Positions 60,425 through 64,000 of a DNA stretch of 64,000 bases are shown piece after piece. Source of the stretch: Pseudomonas gingeri (GTDB lineage: Bacteria; Pseudomonadota; Gammaproteobacteria; Pseudomonadales; Pseudomonadaceae); the NCBI RefSeq assembly GCF_013386165.1, contig NZ_JACAOS010000003.1:786343-850342 (forward strand), in the 5' to 3' direction. Positions within the stretch are counted from its first letter, which is position 1. Each line of letters opens with the position of its first letter. Made by a program: the position numbers and the translations under genes. Under the pieces are notes generated by a model that searched no databases, was not told the DNA's origin, and was given only the letters and a program-made list of their open reading frames with translations.

Positions 60425-62197
60425 TTGAATCGAGAAATGCAGATACTGTCGTTGCGTGATGTGGCCAGTCAGATCAACTCCGGCGGCGATCTGCAGTCGA
60501 TGCTGCACCAGTTGGTCTACGCCAGTTGCCGTCATACCCACTGGACCATGAGCTCGATCATGGCCATTGATATGGAGGCCGGTTTTGGCCATGTCATTGC
60601 CCGCCATGACCCGACCCTGGTGCAGCGCCCGCTGGTGGATTGCTGGGAGCTGTCTTCGAGCCCGGTGATGACCGCCTTGCAGCGTAATGAACCGGTGTTT
60701 ATCCGCGACGTACGGGAATCCGAGTACCCCGGCTACCGCCGTGAGTCCCAGGAACGCGATTACCGTACGGTGATGGTGATGCCGATGAACTGCACCGATT
60801 TCGACGGCCGGCCCATGGTGCTCAGCGTGATTTCCCGCACGATCATGGACGTATCGGAAGAGGACCGGGTGTTCCTCGGCATGATCATCCACCTGGGCGC
60901 CATCGCGGTGGAACGTCAGCGTCAACTGGAGGCCGAGCGCCGCGCCGCCGAACGTATGCAGCAGGCGTTGCACGTACACACCACCTTGCTGGAACACGTG
61001 CTGGGCGGCGGCTCGGTGACGTCGCTGTCGCTGATGGTCGGCAACCAGTTGCCCAACCCGGTGATTGCCGTGGACTTCACTGCCAATCAGGTGGTGGCCG
61101 GCCGCTCGCCGGATACCGCACTGTTCGATGACCTCGCCTGGCAGGCGGCGGTCGCCGGGGTGCTGAGCGTGCAGATTTCCAAGGCGGCCCATGAAGGCCT
61201 GAGAAGTGTCCTCAGGAGCACGGTCAATCTGTTTCTCGACGACGGCCAGCGTCAGTTCACCCTGCGGGCGCAGATCGAGCCGCTGATGGTCGATCACGAA
61301 CTGGTGGGGGCGTTGCTGCTGTTTCCCGTGGCCCAGCCGTTGAACGAGCTGGATCTGTTGATGCTGGAAAGCGCCAAGTTCGCCTTGAGCGTGCAGATGA
61401 TGCGCAGCTTTATCCGCTTTCGCTTCGAAACCCGAACCCAGACCGAACTGCTCTTCGAAGTGCTCGAAGGCCGCTGGCGCGACGCCGATGATATCCAGCA
61501 ACGGGCCCAACGCCTGGGCATCAGCTTCAGCACCGCGCAGCAGATGATCATTATCGACTACGGCGGCAAGGCCCGTGAGCCGAAGAATCTGCATCACAAC
61601 GTGGCCCGTATCCTCCAGCGCGCGGCAATCCATTCAACGGTGATCGTGGTCGACAACGGCCTGGTGTGCCTTGTGCCCGTGGACGGTGAGAAGGGCCGGG
61701 AGCGACTGGCCAAGGTCAAGCGGCAGATTGCCGATGACCTGGCGCACTACCTGGGGAGCGAACCGATCTTGCTGGCGAGCGGCATTTGCACGGCGTTGAG
61801 CGATTATCCCGCGGCCTGGGAGCGCTGCCGGCGCTTGATCGATATTGCCCGTTCATTCGGCCGCAGTGGTCCGATCACCGACCAGGACTTCGGGCCGATA
61901 CCGATTTTTGTGGCGGCGGTAGGCGGTGAAGATATTCGTACCTTCGTCAACGAAAGCGTCGGCGCCATGCTGGCCCATGACCGTAAGCATCACACGCCTT
62001 ACCTCGAGACACTGACGGTCTATCTGAGGGAAAGCTGCCGCAGTCAGGCCTGCGCCGATGCCATGGGACTGCACGTAACGACGCTGAGGTACCGGCTGTC
62101 GCGGATTCAGGAACTGTTCGGGATCGATGTCGAGACCCCGGAACGGCGATTTGCCACGGAGTTGGCGATTCATCTGCAACGGGTGATTGACAGCTAA
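60425..62197 (+). CDS. PucR-type transcriptional regulator with GAF-like sensor
   Basis: About 590 residues. TTG 60425 is preferred (AGGTGA five bases upstream); ATG 60437 is the alternative. An N-terminal GAF-like sensor part spans about residues 1-175 (TVMVMPMNCTDFDGRPMVLSVIS), then a middle domain (LEVLEGRWRDADDIQQRAQRLGI) and the C-terminal PucR helix-turn-helix (YLETLTVYLRESCRSQACADAMGLHVTTLRYRL). It is divergent from the PF06684 operon, which it probably controls in response to the pathway substrate. Confidence 0.87.
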   Translation: MNREMQILSLRDVASQINSGGDLQSMLHQLVYASCRHTHWTMSSIMAIDMEAGFGHVIARHDPTLVQRPLVDCWELSSSPVMTALQRNEPVFIRDVRESEYPGYRRESQERDYRTVMVMPMNCTDFDGRPMVLSVISRTIMDVSEEDRVFLGMIIHLGAIAVERQRQLEAERRAAERMQQALHVHTTLLEHVLGGGSVTSLSLMVGNQLPNPVIAVDFTANQVVAGRSPDTALFDDLAWQAAVAGVLSVQISKAAHEGLRSVLRSTVNLFLDDGQRQFTLRAQIEPLMVDHELVGALLLFPVAQPLNELDLLMLESAKFALSVQMMRSFIRFRFETRTQTELLFEVLEGRWRDADDIQQRAQRLGISFSTAQQMIIIDYGGKAREPKNLHHNVARILQRAAIHSTVIVVDNGLVCLVPVDGEKGRERLAKVKRQIADDLAHYLGSEPILLASGICTALSDYPAAWERCRRLIDIARSFGRSGPITDQDFGPIPIFVAAVGGEDIRTFVNESVGAMLAHDRKHHTPYLETLTVYLRESCRSQACADAMGLHVTTLRYRLSRIQELFGIDVETPERRFATELAIHLQRVIDS

Positions 62198-62256
62198 GGA
62201 GCCAACCGGCCGAAGACGGGCATGGGCTTCGTCGGCGTGCTCCTTTCAACTGGGCA

Positions 62257-63321
62257 TCAAAGGTGGTCGGCGTCGATGACGGCCTGGGCGAAAGCCCGTG
62301 GATCTTCCTGCGGCAGATTGTGGCCGATACCGCCCTTGATCAGCCGGTACTCATATTGGCCGGTGAAACGTTTGGCGTAGTCCTCGGCCGCGGGGTGCGG
62401 CGCGCCATTGGCGTCGCCTTCAAGGGTGATGGTCGGCACGCTGATGGAGGGCGCCTTGGCGAGCTTTTGCTCCAGAGGGTCGTATTTCGTTTCACCCTGA
62501 ACCAGGCCCAGGCGCCAGCGGTAATTGAACACGGTGATGGCGACGTGGTCGGGGTTGTCCAGGGCGGCGGCGCTGCGATTGAAGGTGGCGTCGTCGAAAG
62601 CCCATTTCGGCGAGGCCGTTTGCCAGATCAATTTGGCGAAGTCATGGGTGTTCTTTTCGTAGCCGGCGCGGCCCCGTTCGGTGGCGAAGTAGTACTGATA
62701 CCACCACTGCAACTCGGCCTTGGGCGGCAAGGGCGCCTTGCCGGCTTCCTGGTTGCCGATCAGATACCCACTGACCGAGACCAGTGCCTTGACCCGCTCC
62801 GGCCAGAGCGCCGAGACGATGTCCGCCGAGCGTGCCCCCCAATCGTAGCCACCGAGCACGGCCTGCTTGATCTTCAGTGCGTCCATGAAGTCGATGACGT
62901 CACTGGCCAGCGCGGCGGGTTGGCCATTGCGAACGGTATTGGCGGAAAGGAAGTGTGTCTCCCCGTAGCCACGGGCATAGGGCATCAGCACCCGGTAACC
63001 CTTTGCCGACAGCAAGGGGGCGACTTCGTCATAGCTGTGAATGTCGTAGGGCCAGCCATGCAGAAGAATGACCACCGGGCCGTCGGCAGGACCGGTTTCG
63101 GCGTAGGCCACGTCCAGCAGACCGGCGTTGATATGTTTCAGCGGGCCAAACGGGGAGGCGGCGACCACGCTGGTGGCTGCGGGGGCGCTGACTTTTGCGT
63201 CGCTGGCCTGTGCGTTCGCCATGCCGAAAACACCGAATTGCATCAGGGTGAACGCGAGGACGGATGGGCCAATCAGGCGGCGCTTTTGCTCGGCATGGCT
63301 TTTCAGCGGATTCATATTCAT
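62257..63321 (-). CDS. exported alpha/beta hydrolase, epoxide-hydrolase-like
   Basis: 354 residues from ATG 63321, preceded by AAGGAGA (eight bases); a longer frame from 63369 is not needed. A signal segment runs to about residue 38 (ALAFTLMQFGVFGMANAQA), so it is exported. Fold: VILLHGWPYDIHSYDEVAPLL, the nucleophile elbow GGYDWGARSA with Asp, as in epoxide hydrolases and haloalkane dehalogenases, and a His in GGIGHNLPQEDP. Substrate unknown. Confidence 0.85.
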   Translation of the reverse strand: MNMNPLKSHAEQKRRLIGPSVLAFTLMQFGVFGMANAQASDAKVSAPAATSVVAASPFGPLKHINAGLLDVAYAETGPADGPVVILLHGWPYDIHSYDEVAPLLSAKGYRVLMPYARGYGETHFLSANTVRNGQPAALASDVIDFMDALKIKQAVLGGYDWGARSADIVSALWPERVKALVSVSGYLIGNQEAGKAPLPPKAELQWWYQYYFATERGRAGYEKNTHDFAKLIWQTASPKWAFDDATFNRSAAALDNPDHVAITVFNYRWRLGLVQGETKYDPLEQKLAKAPSISVPTITLEGDANGAPHPAAEDYAKRFTGQYEYRLIKGGIGHNLPQEDPRAFAQAVIDADHL

Positions 63322-63722
63322 GTTGAGGTCTCCTTTCAAGCGACGGGTCAGGTGTTCTGGCTGACTCACATTTGAGCGCGGTGAGGTATCTGGCTTGTTT
63401 CAGGATCTGCGTGGGGTGTAAACGGATGTACCGTCGTGGTTTGAGACACAGAGTGATACACAACACCTGCTGCCTATACAGGCGGAGAAACGCCCAGGAG
63501 GTGTAACCAATAACCGCACCAATCGGATCTCCAGCGCACACTATTGGGGCGTATGGGAACTGAGGGTGGCAGCGCGCCAGTCAGGTTTTACGCCGGTTAG
63601 AGGCTCTGGCACGCATGGTCCAGTGGGGCGACAGGGAGCGGCACGGTAAATGCTTTTAGCTGTATATACAGGAAGCCCCGATCGTTCTTTATTGCCCCTT
63701 GACCCCGACCTCAGGAGTGAAC
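63322..63722. other. 401-base intergenic region between divergent genes
   Basis: No gene supported. It holds the promoters of the exported hydrolase and the oxygenase gene. A 12-base palindrome CTGTATATACAG at 63660-63671 lies about 50 bases before the latter; its half-spacing does not fit LexA. AGGAG at 63713-63717 is the ribosome site for ATG 63723. Confidence 0.4.
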
Positions 63723-64000
63723 ATGTCTTCGAGTATCCATCTACCTCTGATCGATATGTCCGGTGTGCGCGAAGGTGACCCGGCGAGCGTTCGCCGGGCC
63801 GCCGATGCCATCCGAACGGCCTGCTGTGATATCGGCTTCTTCTACATCATCAATCACGGCGTGCCGCAGTCGGTGATCGACAGGGCAATGGCGGCGGCCG
63901 GACAGTTCTTTGCCTACCCGGCCGAGGTCAAGCGCGAGGTGGCGGTGAATAAACGCCATCGTGGCTGGCACGCGCTGGGCGGGGCGACCATGTACGAAGC
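63723..64000 (+). CDS. isopenicillin-N-synthase-family 2OG/Fe(II) oxygenase, N-terminal part
   Basis: The window ends inside this gene; 92 residues are seen from ATG 63723. LPLIDMSGVREGD, ACCDIGFFYIINHGVPQSVIDRAMAAAGQFF and VKREVAVNKRHRGW are the N-terminal DIOX_N signature (GFF-x-x-x-NHGV). The Fe-binding His-x-Asp lies beyond the window, so activity cannot be checked. Enzymes of this type hydroxylate small molecules using 2-oxoglutarate. Confidence 0.85.
   Translation, partial: MSSSIHLPLIDMSGVREGDPASVRRAADAIRTACCDIGFFYIINHGVPQSVIDRAMAAAGQFFAYPAEVKREVAVNKRHRGWHALGGATMYE

Noticed and set aside
63660..63671. CTGTATATACAG as a LexA box
   Set aside because: LexA sites in gamma-proteobacteria need CTG-N10-CAG; here the gap is six bases, and the downstream gene is not an SOS type.
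1..64000. tRNA, rRNA genes and CRISPR arrays
   Set aside because: No cloverleaf-like short gene, rRNA stretch or regularly spaced repeat array was seen on reading both strands.

Overview
The window is chromosomal DNA of a fluorescent Pseudomonas (P. fluorescens group is the best guess). The support is GC-rich coding with strong AGGAG-type ribosome sites, Pseudomonas-type REP palindromes, a MuxABC-OpmB (MdtABC-type) pump, DUF6124 and DUF1652 proteins, and a complete cat/ben cluster. No rRNA, tRNA or CRISPR array was seen.

Layout. 1-7500 is an accessory zone with mixed, partly lower GC: the start of an IS4-family transposase cut by the window edge, an IS66 relic, an isolated poly-glycine protein, an orphan cytochrome c, and scattered small genes (GNAT, cupin, a membrane protein, a VOC protein, DUF6124, a His-rich metal-binding protein, a LysE exporter, DUF3224). 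7543-22887 holds a periplasmic lactonase-type propeller, the muxABC-opmB pump operon, and a three-gene set of a squalene/phytoene-synthase-like enzyme, a DUF3142 lipoprotein and a membrane-anchored envelope protein. 23217-31562 has nucleoside uptake (Tsx plus purine nucleoside permease), an esterase, a PAS-LuxR regulator, a LysR regulator, a peroxiredoxin-like protein and a ClC channel.

31645-39840 is the benzoate/catechol beta-ketoadipate upper pathway: catR divergent from catBCA, then benR and benABCD. BenABC and BenD convert benzoate to catechol; CatA, CatB and CatC take catechol to beta-ketoadipate enol-lactone. Two regulatory signatures are legible: a two-half-site XylS/BenR operator before benA and an ATAC-N7-GTAT site between catR and catB. 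40173-47960 is a putative iron acquisition locus: an OprB-type porin, a periplasmic propeller protein, a Tat-exported DyP/EfeB-type peroxidase and an FbpABC-type ferric ABC transporter.

48579-60248 is a long run of minus-strand genes: an aminotransferase and a succinate-semialdehyde-type dehydrogenase; a ProVWX-type quaternary-amine ABC transporter; and a five-gene set of alpha/beta hydrolase, luciferase-like monooxygenase, aldehyde dehydrogenase, flavin reductase fused to a Nudix-like domain, and a PF06684 protein. A divergent PucR-type regulator follows at 60425. I read this as an uncharacterised catabolic system in which a reduced-flavin monooxygenase opens or oxidises a nitrogenous substrate whose fragments drain through aldehyde oxidation to succinate. 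It is the best candidate here for an undescribed system. The window ends with an exported epoxide-hydrolase-like protein and the start of a 2-oxoglutarate/Fe(II) oxygenase.
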